Source: Actinomycetes bacterium
GTDB lineage: Bacteria > Actinomycetota > Acidimicrobiia > Acidimicrobiales > Palsa-688
Direction: 5' to 3'
DNA length: 64,000 bases
Assembly (NCBI GenBank): GCA_021838445.1
Contig: JAKCDU010000003.1
Span: 62,001 to 126,000 of the forward strand
In this document: positions 1 to 8,212 of the stretch, one piece after another
How positions within the stretch are numbered: position 1 is the stretch's first letter
Layout of the letters: every line of letters begins with the position of its first letter
Made by a program: the position numbers and the translations under genes
Notes under the pieces: generated by a model
What the model saw: only the letters and a program-made list of their open reading frames with translations
What the model was told of the DNA's origin: nothing
Database searches by the model: none

Positions 1-468
1 GTTCGAACCGTGACGGCCGCACACCCACGCCGTGCGCACGATGGTGGCCTCGGGCAGCAGCCCCTGAACCTCCCGCTCACCGGCCAGCTTCGAGCGTCCG
101 TAGACCGAGAGGGGACCGGGATCGTCCCACTCCTGGTAAGGCTCGGCTTTGGCGCCGTCGAAGACGTAGTCGGTGGACACCGCCACGAGGTGGGCCCCGG
201 CCAGCCGGGCCCCTTCGGCCACGTGGCGGGACCCGAGGGCGTTGACCCGGTAGGCCCGATCCGGATCGTGCTCGCAGGCGTCGACCGCGGTCCAGGCGGC
301 GGCGTGGATGATGAGGTCGGGCACAGCGGAGGTGATGGCGGCCAGGGTGAGGTCCCGGTCGCCGACGTCGAGCATGGCGCTGGTGGCCGCGATCATCTGG
401 TGGTGACCCCCCCGGGCGACCAGGTCGGTCCCCAGCTGACCCCCTGCTCCGGTGACCAGGATCCTCAA
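1..468 (-). CDS. rmlD: dTDP-4-dehydrorhamnose reductase (RmlD), N-terminal part
   Basis: NADPH-dependent reduction of dTDP-4-dehydro-L-rhamnose, the last step of dTDP-L-rhamnose synthesis for cell-envelope glycans; cytoplasmic. The first 156 residues are in the window and the frame stays open through base 1, so the C-terminal half is missing. The Rossmann start VTGAGGQLG, the STDYVFDG segment and the catalytic YGRSK (Tyr-x-x-x-Lys) of the short-chain dehydrogenase fold are all visible. The start is TTG at 466-468, which overlaps the TGA stop of rmlB (465-467) as TTGA; the next residues (RILVTGAGG) are exactly where the fold should begin. It follows rmlB directly, so the two are co-transcribed and probably translationally coupled. 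Confidence 0.93.
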   Translation of the reverse strand, partial: MRILVTGAGGQLGTDLVARGGHHQMIAATSAMLDVGDRDLTLAAITSAVPDLIIHAAAWTAVDACEHDPDRAYRVNALGSRHVAEGARLAGAHLVAVSTDYVFDGAKAEPYQEWDDPGPLSVYGRSKLAGEREVQGLLPEATIVRTAWVCGRHGSN

Positions 469-1436
469 CGGGGGACGGCACTCTTCAGCGGTTCCCACCA
501 CCACCGGTTCTCCCGGTACCAGGCGAAGGTCTCCTCCAGGGCCCGGTCCAGGCTGTGGGTGGGGGCCCAGCCGAGGGCCCGCACCTTGGTGGTGTCCACC
601 GAGTAGCGCCGGTCGTGGCCGAGACGGTCCTCCACGTACTCGATCCGATCCGGCCCGGCTCCGGCCAGGGCCAGCAGGCGTTCGGTGAGCTCCCGGTTGG
701 ACAGCTCGTTGGCCGCCCCGATGTTGTAGATCTGCCCGGCCTCGCCCTGCCTGAGCACCGTGTCCACGGCCCGGCAGTTATCGGCCACGAACAGCCAGTC
801 TCGCCGGTTCAGGCCGTCGCCGTAGAGAGGGACCTTCAGGCCGTCGAGCAGGTTGGTGGCGAAGAGGGGGATCACCTTCTCGGGGTACTGCCACGGCCCG
901 AAGTTGTTGGAGGAGCGGGTGACGGTGACCGGTAGCCCGTAAGTGGTGTGGTACGACAGGGCGATGAGGTCGGACCCAGCCTTGGACGCGCTGTAGGGCG
1001 AGCGGGGCTCCAGCGGGTCGCTCTCGAGGCTGTCGCCCTCCTCCACCGAGCCGTAGACCTCGTCGGTCGAGATGTGCACGACCCGCTCGACGCCGAGCTG
1101 GCGGCAGGCGTGCATCACCGCGTTGGTCCCGACGCAGTTGGTGACCACGAAGTCCTCGGGACCGGCGATCGACCGGTCGACGTGGCTCTCGGCGGCGAAG
1201 TGGAGCACCGCGTCGTGTCCCTCGGCGGCGGCGGCGAAGGCCGCCATGTCACAGATGTTGGCGTGGACGAAGCGGTAACGCGATGGGTGATCCTCGGCCA
1301 CCTGGGCCAGCGTCGAGAGGTTCCCGGCGTAGGTCAGGGCGTCGTAGACGGTCACCTCGTCGTCGGTGTTGGCGAGGACCCACCGGACGTAGTTGGAGCC
1401 TATGAATCCGGCCCCGCCGGTGACCAGCAATTTCAT
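465..1436 (-). CDS. rmlB: dTDP-glucose 4,6-dehydratase
   Basis: Converts dTDP-D-glucose to dTDP-4-keto-6-deoxyglucose using tightly bound NAD+, the second step of dTDP-rhamnose synthesis. At 323 residues it is near the family length. The NAD-binding motif TGGAGFIGSNYVR is at the N-terminus, HISTDEVYGS carries the Thr/Asp/Glu active-site segment, and YSASKAGSD supplies the catalytic Tyr and Lys. ATG start. A TAGTCT hexamer lies 8 bases upstream of it, slightly further than the 6-7 base spacing seen at other unit heads here. rmlA lies 21 bases upstream on the same strand, so the three genes are probably one functional unit in the order A-B-D. Confidence 0.96.
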   Translation of the reverse strand: MKLLVTGGAGFIGSNYVRWVLANTDDEVTVYDALTYAGNLSTLAQVAEDHPSRYRFVHANICDMAAFAAAAEGHDAVLHFAAESHVDRSIAGPEDFVVTNCVGTNAVMHACRQLGVERVVHISTDEVYGSVEEGDSLESDPLEPRSPYSASKAGSDLIALSYHTTYGLPVTVTRSSNNFGPWQYPEKVIPLFATNLLDGLKVPLYGDGLNRRDWLFVADNCRAVDTVLRQGEAGQIYNIGAANELSNRELTERLLALAGAGPDRIEYVEDRLGHDRRYSVDTTKVRALGWAPTHSLDRALEETFAWYRENRWWWEPLKSAVPR

Positions 1437-1457
1437 GGCAGCTGAGACTACTTGGCC

Positions 1458-2567
1458 CTACTGCAGGTCGATGGTGCCGTGGTCCCCGACCATCAGGCGG
1501 GTGGCTCTCGGGCGCCGCTCGCTACGGGTCACCTCGACGTGGTGGCCGAGCAGGGAGTCCTCGAGGCGGCCGGCCCGGACGACCCGGCAGTCGTCGAGCA
1601 CGACCGAGTGTTCGACCTCGCTGTGCTCGATGACGCAGCGCGCCCCCACCGCCGAGAAGGGGCCGATGAAGCTGTCGATCACGGTGGTGTCGCGGCCCAC
1701 GATCACCGGGCCCCGTATCCGGCTGCGCACGATGCGGGCGCCGGGGGCGATCACCACCCGCCCGTCGAGATCGGACTCCTCGTCCACCTCGCCCTCCACG
1801 CAGCGCTCGAGGATCTCCAGTATCAGCCGGTTGGCCTCCAGCAGCGGGGTGAGCTTGCCGGTGTCGATCCACCACCCGTCCAGCACCTCGGTCCGGACCC
1901 GCAGTCCCCGGTCGACCAGCCACTGGATGGCGTCGGTGATCTCCAGCTCGCCCCTCGCCGACGGCTCGATGGCGGCCACCGCCTCGTGGATGCGGGCGTC
2001 GAAGAGGTAGACCCCCACCAGGGCCAGGTTGCTAGGCGGTTCGGCGGGCTTCTCCAGGAGCCGGATCACCGATCCGTCGGCGCCGAGCTCGGCCACCCCG
2101 AAGCGGTGCGGATCGGGGACCGCCTTGAGGAGTATCTGGGCGCACGGCCCGTGCTCGTCGCCCCCATCGAGGGTCGGGGAGAGGGCCCGCTGGCGGTTGG
2201 CTTCGAAGCGCTCGACGAAGTCCTTGAGGCTCTGCTTGAGCAGATTGTCCCCCAGGTACATCACGAAATCGTCGTCGCCGAGGAAATCCCGGGCGATCAG
2301 GACGGCGTGGGCCAGGCCGAGCGGGGCCTCCTGGGGGAGGTAGGTCACCGCCAGACCCCAGTCTGATCCGTCCCCCACCGCCGCCATCACCTCATCGGCG
2401 GTGTCGCCCACCACTATCCCGACCTGCTTGATCCCGGCGTCGGCGATGGCCTCGAGCCCGTAGAAGAGGATCGGCTTGTTGGCCACGGGCACCAGCTGCT
2501 TGGCCCGGGTGTGGGTGATGGGCCTGAGACGGGTCCCTGCCCCGCCAGCGAGGATCAGCGCCTTCAC
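1458..2567 (-). CDS. rmlA: glucose-1-phosphate thymidylyltransferase, long form
   Basis: Makes dTDP-glucose from dTTP and glucose-1-phosphate, the entry step to dTDP-rhamnose. The N-terminus is the nucleotidyltransferase signature LAGGAGTRLRPIT, followed by KQLVPVANKPI; FVMYLGDNLL is the metal-binding region. At 369 residues it is the long form: after about residue 245 comes a repetitive hexapeptide-like stretch (VVIAPGARIV, GPVIVGRDT, GPFSAVGARC), consistent with a left-handed beta-helix. This differs from the short RmlA of enterobacteria (about 290 residues). GTG start, with a TAGCGT hexamer 7 bases upstream. Confidence 0.93.
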   Translation of the reverse strand: MKALILAGGAGTRLRPITHTRAKQLVPVANKPILFYGLEAIADAGIKQVGIVVGDTADEVMAAVGDGSDWGLAVTYLPQEAPLGLAHAVLIARDFLGDDDFVMYLGDNLLKQSLKDFVERFEANRQRALSPTLDGGDEHGPCAQILLKAVPDPHRFGVAELGADGSVIRLLEKPAEPPSNLALVGVYLFDARIHEAVAAIEPSARGELEITDAIQWLVDRGLRVRTEVLDGWWIDTGKLTPLLEANRLILEILERCVEGEVDEESDLDGRVVIAPGARIVRSRIRGPVIVGRDTTVIDSFIGPFSAVGARCVIEHSEVEHSVVLDDCRVVRAGRLEDSLLGHHVEVTRSERRPRATRLMVGDHGTIDLQ

Positions 2568-2574
2568 CGCCTCG

Positions 2575-2580
2575 ACGCTA
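2575..2580 (-). promoter_or_regulatory. -10 element of rmlA (leaderless candidate)
   Basis: TAGCGT on the minus strand, 7 bases before the GTG of rmlA. Its TAG is also the stop codon of birA (2578-2580). Spacing fits transcription starting at or next to the start codon. No convincing -35 was seen. Confidence 0.45.
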
Positions 2581-3321
2581 CCACCGCAGGTGGGTCACAT
2601 CGCCGACGGCCAGGGTGTGGAGCGAACCGTCGTCGCCGCTCAGGACCAGCTGGCCGATGTCGTCCACCCCGTCCACCACCCCGCTCAGCGACCGGTCACC
2701 GGGCAACTCCACAGACACCCGGCGGCCGACCGTCGAGCACTCGGCCCGGTAGCGGGCCGCCACCGCGTCCCAGTCGCCGACCAGAACGTCGAGCGAGTAC
2801 AGCCAGCCGACCAGCAGGTCGGTGCGCCCGACCCGTCGGCCCGCCAGATCGTCGAGGCAGACGGCGCCGGGCGGCGCCCCGTGGACGTTGAGCCCCATCC
2901 CCACGACGACCCCGCCACCGGCCTCGACAGCCAGTATCCCGGCCAGCTTGCGACCATCGTCGGACAGCAGGTCGTTGGGCCACTTGATCGCCACGTCGAC
3001 CCCGGCCACGACCCGGCAGGCGTCCCGGCCGGCCAGCGCCACCGCCGAGGCCACCAGCCCACGGCGGGTCCGGCTGAGCCCGTCGGGTCGCAGCAGCACC
3101 GAGGCCAGGAGGCCGTCGCCGGGCCGGGCCTCCCAGCGGCGGTCCAGCCGGCCCCGGCCGGCGGTCTGGTAGTCGGCGCACACCACCAGCCCCTCGGCCG
3201 CCCCCGCGTCGGCGGCGGCCGCCACCACGTCGTTGGTCGAGGCGGTGTGGGCCAGAAGGCGCACATCGCCGAAACGGGTCTCGCTCGCCAATCGGTCCAA
3301 AACTCGCCCCTCGATGTCCAC
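2578..3321 (-). CDS. birA: biotin--[acetyl-CoA-carboxylase] ligase
   Basis: Activates biotin to biotinyl-AMP and attaches it to the Lys of the carboxyl carrier domain, presumably that of the divergent carboxylase gene at 3341. The motifs GRGRLDRRWE (biotinyl-AMP loop; the usual GRGRxGR has Asp-Arg here) and KWPNDLLSDDGRKLAGIL are present. There is no N-terminal helix-turn-helix, so this is the monofunctional class rather than the E. coli BirA repressor type. I chose the GTG at 3319-3321 (protein begins VDIEGRVLDRL, 247 residues). A longer frame reaches 3423 but would overlap the carboxylase gene by more than 80 bases. Confidence 0.9.
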   Translation of the reverse strand: MDIEGRVLDRLASETRFGDVRLLAHTASTNDVVAAAADAGAAEGLVVCADYQTAGRGRLDRRWEARPGDGLLASVLLRPDGLSRTRRGLVASAVALAGRDACRVVAGVDVAIKWPNDLLSDDGRKLAGILAVEAGGGVVVGMGLNVHGAPPGAVCLDDLAGRRVGRTDLLVGWLYSLDVLVGDWDAVAARYRAECSTVGRRVSVELPGDRSLSGVVDGVDDIGQLVLSGDDGSLHTLAVGDVTHLRW

Positions 3322-3340
3322 GCTGACAGAATGCCTTCTC

Positions 3341-5104
3341 GTGTTGACAAAGGTCCTGATCGCAAACCGGGGTGAGATAGCCGTCCGGGTCATTCGTACC
3401 TGCCGGGAGCTCGGCATCGCCACGGTGGCCGTGTACTCCGACCTCGACCGCGACGCCCTGCATGTGCGCCTCGCCGACGAGGCCTACTCGCTGGGCGGCC
3501 AGACCGCCGCCGAGAGCTACCTCGACACCGCCAAGATTCTCGACATCCTGGCCCGCTCCGGCGCCGACGCCCTCCACCCCGGCTACGGCTTCTTCTCCGA
3601 GAACGCCGATTTCGCGCGGGCCATCACCGATGCCGGGGTGACCTGGATCGGCCCGCCCCCCGAGGCCATCGAGGTCATGGGGGACAAGATCAGCTCCCGT
3701 CTGGCGGCTCAGCGCGCCCAGGTGGCGGGGGTTCCGGGTACCACCGAGGTGCTCCAGTCGGCCGACGAGGTGATCGCATTCGGCAACGAGAACGGCTGGC
3801 CGGTGGCCATCAAGGCCGCCTACGGCGGCGGAGGGCGGGGTATGCGGGTGGTTCACAACGCCGCCGACGCCCCGGCCGCGCTGGAGTCGGCCCAGCGCGA
3901 GGCCGAGAAGGCCTTCGGCCGCTCCGAGAGCTACATGGAGCGCTACCTCACCTGGCCCCGCCACGTGGAGGTACAGGTCTTCTGCGACACCCACGGCCAC
4001 GGCGTGTACCTCGGCACCCGTGACTGCTCGGCTCAGCGGCGCCACCAGAAGCTGATCGAGGAGGCCCCGGCCCCGGGCATCCCGGCCGAGACCCTGGCGG
4101 CCATGGGCGAGGCCGCCGTGAAGGTGGCCCTGGCCTGCGGCTACGTCAACGCCGGCACCGTCGAGTTCATCTACCAGGGAGGAGACTTCTTCTTCCTCGA
4201 GATGAACACCCGGCTGCAGGTCGAGCACCCGGCGACCGAGCTGGTGTTCGGCCGGGACCTGGTCGCCCTCCAGCTGCGCATCGCCGCCGGCGAGCCGCTC
4301 GGCTTCACCCAGGACGACGTCGCCCCCAACGGTCACGCCATCGAGGTGCGCATCAACGCCGAGGATCCGGCCGGGGGCAAGTTCCTCCCCTCCCCGGGGA
4401 CCATCACCCGCTTCTACCGTCCCGACGGTTTCGGTGTGCGCGTCGATGCCGGCTACGACGAGGGTGACACCGTCAGCCAGTTCTACGACAACCTCATCGC
4501 CAAGCTGATCGTCTGGGGCCACGACCGCGAGGACGCCCGGCGGCGCACCCTGCGGGCCCTCGAGGAGATGATCGTGGAGGGCCCGGCGACGACCATCCCG
4601 GCCGACATCGCCATCCTCGAGCACCCCGACTTCATCGCCGTCGAGCACTCGACCAACTGGGTGGAGCAGAAGCTCGACCTGACCGGGGTGAGCGCCCCCA
4701 CCACCCCCGCTCCCGCCGACGGCGAGAGCCGGGTCCAGCGCGACGTCGACGTGGAGGTCGACGGTCGGCGCTACAGCGTCAAGCTGTGGGTCCCCGAAGG
4801 GGCTGCGGTAGCCGGCGCGGCGGCGCCCAGAGCGGCCCGTCCCCGACCGAGCGCCGGCGGCGGCCACGGCCACGGCGGCGGGGCCGGGAGCGGCCAGGTC
4901 GCAGTGCCCATGCAGGGCACCATCGTCAAGGTGCTGGTGGCCGTCGGCGACGAGGTCGAGGTCGGCCAGGCGGTCTGCGTGCTGGAGGCCATGAAGATGG
5001 AGAACAACATCACCGCCGAGACCGCCGGGAAGGTGACCGAAGTGAAAGTCAACCCGGGTGACGCCGTCGGCGCCGGCGACGTGGTGGTGGTGATCGGGGA
5101 CTGA
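3341..5104 (+). CDS. accA3: acetyl-/propionyl-CoA carboxylase alpha subunit (biotin carboxylase + BCCP)
   Basis: ATP-dependent carboxylation of its own biotin, which a separate carboxyltransferase (not in the window) passes to acetyl- or propionyl-CoA. About 587 residues. The biotin carboxylase part starts KVLIANRGEIAVRVIR; AAYGGGGRGMRVV is the ATP-grasp glycine loop and EMNTRLQVEHPATE the catalytic region. A Gly/His-rich linker (residues about 500-520) leads to a C-terminal biotinyl domain with VLEAMKMENN, where the central Lys is biotinylated. Start chosen at GTG 3341, just before TKVLIANRGE; an in-frame ATG at 3314 would add nine residues but overlap birA. Linked to fatty-acid and propionyl-CoA metabolism, in keeping with the methylmalonyl-CoA mutase nearby. 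Confidence 0.94.
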   Translation: MLTKVLIANRGEIAVRVIRTCRELGIATVAVYSDLDRDALHVRLADEAYSLGGQTAAESYLDTAKILDILARSGADALHPGYGFFSENADFARAITDAGVTWIGPPPEAIEVMGDKISSRLAAQRAQVAGVPGTTEVLQSADEVIAFGNENGWPVAIKAAYGGGGRGMRVVHNAADAPAALESAQREAEKAFGRSESYMERYLTWPRHVEVQVFCDTHGHGVYLGTRDCSAQRRHQKLIEEAPAPGIPAETLAAMGEAAVKVALACGYVNAGTVEFIYQGGDFFFLEMNTRLQVEHPATELVFGRDLVALQLRIAAGEPLGFTQDDVAPNGHAIEVRINAEDPAGGKFLPSPGTITRFYRPDGFGVRVDAGYDEGDTVSQFYDNLIAKLIVWGHDREDARRRTLRALEEMIVEGPATTIPADIAILEHPDFIAVEHSTNWVEQKLDLTGVSAPTTPAPADGESRVQRDVDVEVDGRRYSVKLWVPEGAAVAGAAAPRAARPRPSAGGGHGHGGGAGSGQVAVPMQGTIVKVLVAVGDEVEVGQAVCVLEAMKMENNITAETAGKVTEVKVNPGDAVGAGDVVVVIGD

Positions 5105-5137
5105 CCCCCGCCGAGGTCGGGGTGGCTCGCATCCCGG

Positions 5138-5175
5138 CCGGGCCCCCCGCCGGAACCAGCCCGGGCCCCCGCCGG
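5138..5175. repeat. GC-rich direct repeat between convergent genes
   Basis: Two near-identical copies of a 15-16 base unit reading CCGGGCCCCC(C)GCCGG, at 5138-5153 and 5161-5175, between the carboxylase stop (5104) and the 3' end of the flavoprotein gene (5179). Each copy has CCGG ends. It may help end transcription from both sides, but there is no T-tract. Confidence 0.5.
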
Positions 5176-5178
5176 GAC

Positions 5179-6534
5179 CTACTCGGCGGCCTCGGCCAGC
5201 GCCTCGGACAGGCTCGGGTGGACCAGGCAGCTCTCGACGATGTCGCTCACCTTGAGGTTGGCGGTGACGGCCAGGGCCAGGACCGAGATGAGCTCGGCGG
5301 CGTGACGTCCCACGATGGAGCCGCCGAGGACCACGCCGGTGGCGGGGTCGGACACGATCTTGACGAAGCCCGGCGGCTCGGCGTTGATGAGCGCCTTGGC
5401 CGTGGCCTGGTAGGGCACCTTGGTGACGCGGATCTTCCGCCCGGTGGCGAAGGCCTCGGTCTCGGCCAGGCCCACGTCGGCGATCTCAGGCTCGGTGAAT
5501 ATGGCCGAGGCCGCCTTGTCGTAGTCGATGTGGTTGTGGAAACGGGTGTGCAGCCCCATGATGTGCTCGGCGATCTTGCGGCCCTGCATGGATGCCACCG
5601 ATGACAGCGGCAGCTTGCCCGATACGTCACCGGCGGCGTAGATGTGCGCCACGTTGGACTGGCAGTGGTGGTTGATCGGGATGTAGCCGCCCTCGACCTG
5701 GACGCCGGCCGCTTCGAGTCCCAGCCCGTCGCTGTTGGGGATGGACCCGATGGCCAGCAGGGCATGGCTCCCCTTGGCCACCCGCCCGTCGTCGCAGTGC
5801 ACGGCCACCCCGTCCTCACCGGTCTCGATCATCTCGGCGCGCGCTCCTTTGAAGAGGCGGACGCTGCGCCGCAGAAGGGCGTCCTCCAGGGCGGCCGCCA
5901 CCTCGGGGTCCTTCTGCGGGAGCACCTGCTGGCGGCTGACGATCAGGGTGACCTTGGCCCCGAAGGAACTGAACATGTGCACGAACTCCACGCCGGTGAC
6001 GCCCGAGCCGATCACCACCAGGTGGTCGGGCATGCGGGGCGGCGGATAGGCGTCCCGGGTGGTCAGCACCCGCACTCCGTCGGGGTGGGCCCAGTCGGGG
6101 ATGCGGGGCCGGCTACCGGTGGCCAGGAGGATGGCGTCAGCTTCGATCTCCTCGGTGCCGCCCTCCGTCTCGACCACCACCGAGTGAGGTCCGGTGAGCC
6201 GGGCCGTACCCATCAGCTGGCGCACGCCCTGGCTGTCGAGGAGGGTGGTGAGCTGGTCGTGGAGGTGGGCCTCGATCTCCTTGACACGTCGGCGCTGGGC
6301 CTCGATGTCGAGATGGGCGTCCTGGTGCATCAGGCCCATGCCCTCGATCCGCCGGGAGAAACTGATGGCCCCGCCAGTGGCGATCATGGTCTTGGACGGG
6401 ATGCAGTCCCACAGGTGGGCGGCGCCGCCGATCACGTCCCGTTCCACCAGAGTGACCTCGGCGCCGAGGCGGGCTGCATAGGTGGCCGCGGTGTTACCGG
6501 CCGGACCGCCCCCGATGATGACGAAGCGAACCAC
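5179..6534 (-). CDS. lpdA: NAD(P)H dehydrogenase (quinone)-type flavoprotein, LpdA-like, without the redox disulfide
   Basis: FAD/NAD(P) oxidoreductase of the dihydrolipoamide dehydrogenase superfamily, 451 residues. FAD site IIGGGPAGNTAATYAA, NAD site VIGSGVTGVEF, and a C-terminal VHPSLSEA resembling the His-Pro-x-x-Ser-Glu of the dimerisation domain. The normal CxxxxC disulfide is broken: the motif reads GGAAHLWDCIPSK, so Cys44 is kept but position 39 is Ala. This is the arrangement of mycobacterial LpdA (Rv3303c), a quinone reductase rather than a lipoamide dehydrogenase. GTG start, three bases after the mutase stop, so the two genes are one operon. Physiological substrate not determined. 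Confidence 0.82.
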   Translation of the reverse strand: MVRFVIIGGGPAGNTAATYAARLGAEVTLVERDVIGGAAHLWDCIPSKTMIATGGAISFSRRIEGMGLMHQDAHLDIEAQRRRVKEIEAHLHDQLTTLLDSQGVRQLMGTARLTGPHSVVVETEGGTEEIEADAILLATGSRPRIPDWAHPDGVRVLTTRDAYPPPRMPDHLVVIGSGVTGVEFVHMFSSFGAKVTLIVSRQQVLPQKDPEVAAALEDALLRRSVRLFKGARAEMIETGEDGVAVHCDDGRVAKGSHALLAIGSIPNSDGLGLEAAGVQVEGGYIPINHHCQSNVAHIYAAGDVSGKLPLSSVASMQGRKIAEHIMGLHTRFHNHIDYDKAASAIFTEPEIADVGLAETEAFATGRKIRVTKVPYQATAKALINAEPPGFVKIVSDPATGVVLGGSIVGRHAAELISVLALAVTANLKVSDIVESCLVHPSLSEALAEAAE

Positions 6535-6537
6535 GGT

Positions 6538-8121
6538 TCAGCGGCTCGGCTGGTACACGCCGAGCTCGGCGCGCAGGACGTCGCTGACCTCACCCAGGGT
6601 GGCCCGTCGGCGCAGGGCCTCCTTCATCGGCGGCAGCAGGTTGGTGCTGCCCCGCGCGGCGGTGCCCACCTCGACCAGCGCCGCGTCGACCCCCGCCTGG
6701 TCGCGTTCCTCCCGGGTCCGTCGGACCCGCTCCACCTGCTGGCGCTCCAGGGCCGGGTCGATCGGGAAGACCTCTGCCGAGCCGGGAGACTCGTCCACGA
6801 AGCGGTTGACCCCCACGATCACCTTGGCCGCCGAGTCCACCTCCTTGGCGTAGGAGTAGGCGGCCTGCTCGATCTCCTCCTGCATGTAGCCGGCCTCGAT
6901 GGCGGCCACGGCCCCGCCCATGCCGTCGATCTTCTCGAGGTAGGCCCAGGCCTCGCGCTCGACGGCGTCGGTCAGGGACTCGACGAAGTAGGAACCGGCC
7001 AGGGGGTCGGTGGTGTCCACTACGCCGGACTCGTTGGCCACGATCTGCTGGGTCCGCAGGGCGATGGTGGCGGCTTTGGCCGTGGGCAGGCCGAGGGCCT
7101 CGTCGAATCCGTTGGCATGCAGGCTCTGGGTCCCGCCCAGGACCGCGGCCAGGGACTGCAGGGTGACGCGGGCGATGTTGTTCTCGGGCTGCTGAGCGGT
7201 GAGCGTCGAACCACCGGTCTGGGTGTGGAACCGCAGCAGCTTGCTCTTCTCGTCGGTGGCGCCGAAGCGCTCGGTCATGATCCGGGCCCACATGCGGCGG
7301 GCGGCACGGAACTTGGCGACCTCCTCGAAGAAGTTGTTGTGGGCGTTCCAGAAGAAGCTGAGGCGGGGCGCGAACTCGTCCACGGGCAACCCGGCTTTGA
7401 CCGCGGCGTCGACGTAGGCGATGCCGTTGGCCAGCGTGAAGGCGATCTCCTGCACCGCGGTGGAGCCCGCCTCGCGGATGTGGTACCCGGAGATGGAGAT
7501 GGTGTTCCAGCTGGGCAGGTGCTCCCGGCAGTAGGCGAAGATGTCGGTGATGAGCCGCATCGAAGGGCGGGGCGGGTAGATGTAGGTCCCCCGGGCCACG
7601 TACTCCTTCAGGATGTCGTTCTGGATGGTGCCGCCCAGCTTGGCCGCCGGCACGCCCTGCTCCTCGGCGACCAGCTGGTAGAGCAGCAGGAGGATGGAGG
7701 CGGTGGAATTGATGGTCATCGAGGTGGTGACCTGGTCGAGGGGCAGGCCGGCGAGCAGGACGCGCATGTCGTCGATCGAGTCGATGGCCACCCCGACCTT
7801 GCCGACCTCCCCGAGGGAGCGGGGGTGATCGGAGTCGTAGCCCATCTGGGTGGGCAGGTCGAAGGCGCACGACAACCCCGTCCCGCCCCCCGCCAGCAGC
7901 AACCTCCACCTCTCGTTGGTGGACTCGGCGTTGCCGAACCCCGAGTACTGGCGGATGGTCCAGGGCCGACCCCGGTACATCGTCGGGTAGATACCCCGGG
8001 TGAAGGGGAACGATCCGGGAGCCCCTAGCTGGCTCTGCGGGTCCCACCCCTCGAGGTCCAAGCTGCTGTAGACCGGCTTGATCTCGATGCCGGAATCGGT
8101 GTGACGGGCTTCGGTGGCCAT
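6538..8121 (-). CDS. methylmalonyl-CoA mutase, catalytic (large) subunit without B12 domain
   Basis: Catalytic TIM-barrel part of an adenosylcobalamin-dependent acyl-CoA mutase, 527 residues, ending before any B12-binding domain (no DxHxxG motif). It therefore needs a separate small subunit, which is not in the window. Substrate residues can be read by family alignment. [12 protein letters not shown] has Tyr where methylmalonyl-CoA mutase has Tyr89 and isobutyryl-CoA mutase has Phe. [20 protein letters not shown] has Arg where the isobutyryl enzyme has Gln. The active-site His is in [11 protein letters not shown]. This supports methylmalonyl/succinyl-CoA interconversion. ATG start with TAACCT 6 bases upstream. 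meaB, the G-protein chaperone for this enzyme, is about 40 kb away in the window. Confidence 0.86.
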   Translation of the reverse strand: MATEARHTDSGIEIKPVYSSLDLEGWDPQSQLGAPGSFPFTRGIYPTMYRGRPWTIRQYSGFGNAESTNERWRLLLAGGGTGLSCAFDLPTQMGYDSDHPRSLGEVGKVGVAIDSIDDMRVLLAGLPLDQVTTSMTINSTASILLLLYQLVAEEQGVPAAKLGGTIQNDILKEYVARGTYIYPPRPSMRLITDIFAYCREHLPSWNTISISGYHIREAGSTAVQEIAFTLANGIAYVDAAVKAGLPVDEFAPRLSFFWNAHNNFFEEVAKFRAARRMWARIMTERFGATDEKSKLLRFHTQTGGSTLTAQQPENNIARVTLQSLAAVLGGTQSLHANGFDEALGLPTAKAATIALRTQQIVANESGVVDTTDPLAGSYFVESLTDAVEREAWAYLEKIDGMGGAVAAIEAGYMQEEIEQAAYSYAKEVDSAAKVIVGVNRFVDESPGSAEVFPIDPALERQQVERVRRTREERDQAGVDAALVEVGTAARGSTNLLPPMKEALRRRATLGEVSDVLRAELGVYQPSR

Positions 8122-8127
8122 CGCCTC

Positions 8128-8133
8128 AGGTTA
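8128..8133 (-). promoter_or_regulatory. -10 element of the mutase-flavoprotein operon
   Basis: TAACCT on the minus strand, followed by 6 bases (GAGGCG) and the ATG of the mutase. Spacing predicts a leaderless transcript. Confidence 0.5.
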
Positions 8134-8212
8134 GATGCAACCCGGGGACGACTCGGGTGTCCCCGGGCCGACCGGGGGCGCGGCGTCTCCGCCGGCGCCC
8201 CCCAGGCCCCGC

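Noticed and set aside
1-10. GTTCGAACC at the left edge resembles a tRNA T-arm
   Set aside because: It lies within the rmlD reading frame and no cloverleaf can be formed around it.
3344-3349. TTGACA as a -35 box for the carboxylase gene
   Set aside because: It lies after the chosen start codon, and no matching -10 is found 16-18 bases downstream.
2696-4873. A 725-codon open frame on the minus strand, antisense to the carboxylase gene
   Set aside because: It is a GC-skew shadow: the opposite frame encodes an intact biotin carboxylase, and the antisense product is low-complexity Gly/Val/Asp/Arg sequence without domains. The same applies to long antisense frames at 5644-8028, 13126-14763, 17495-19195, 32208-34367 and 42946-44733.
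6538-8121. Isobutyryl-CoA or 2-hydroxyisobutyryl-CoA mutase as the product
   Set aside because: Those enzymes lack the Tyr/Arg pair at the substrate site; this protein has Tyr in RQYSGF and Arg in KEYVARGTY.
8122-8212. Possible small RNA or gene in the gap before the mutase gene
   Set aside because: Apart from the -10 hexamer it is plain GC-rich sequence with no start signals or stable T-tailed hairpin.
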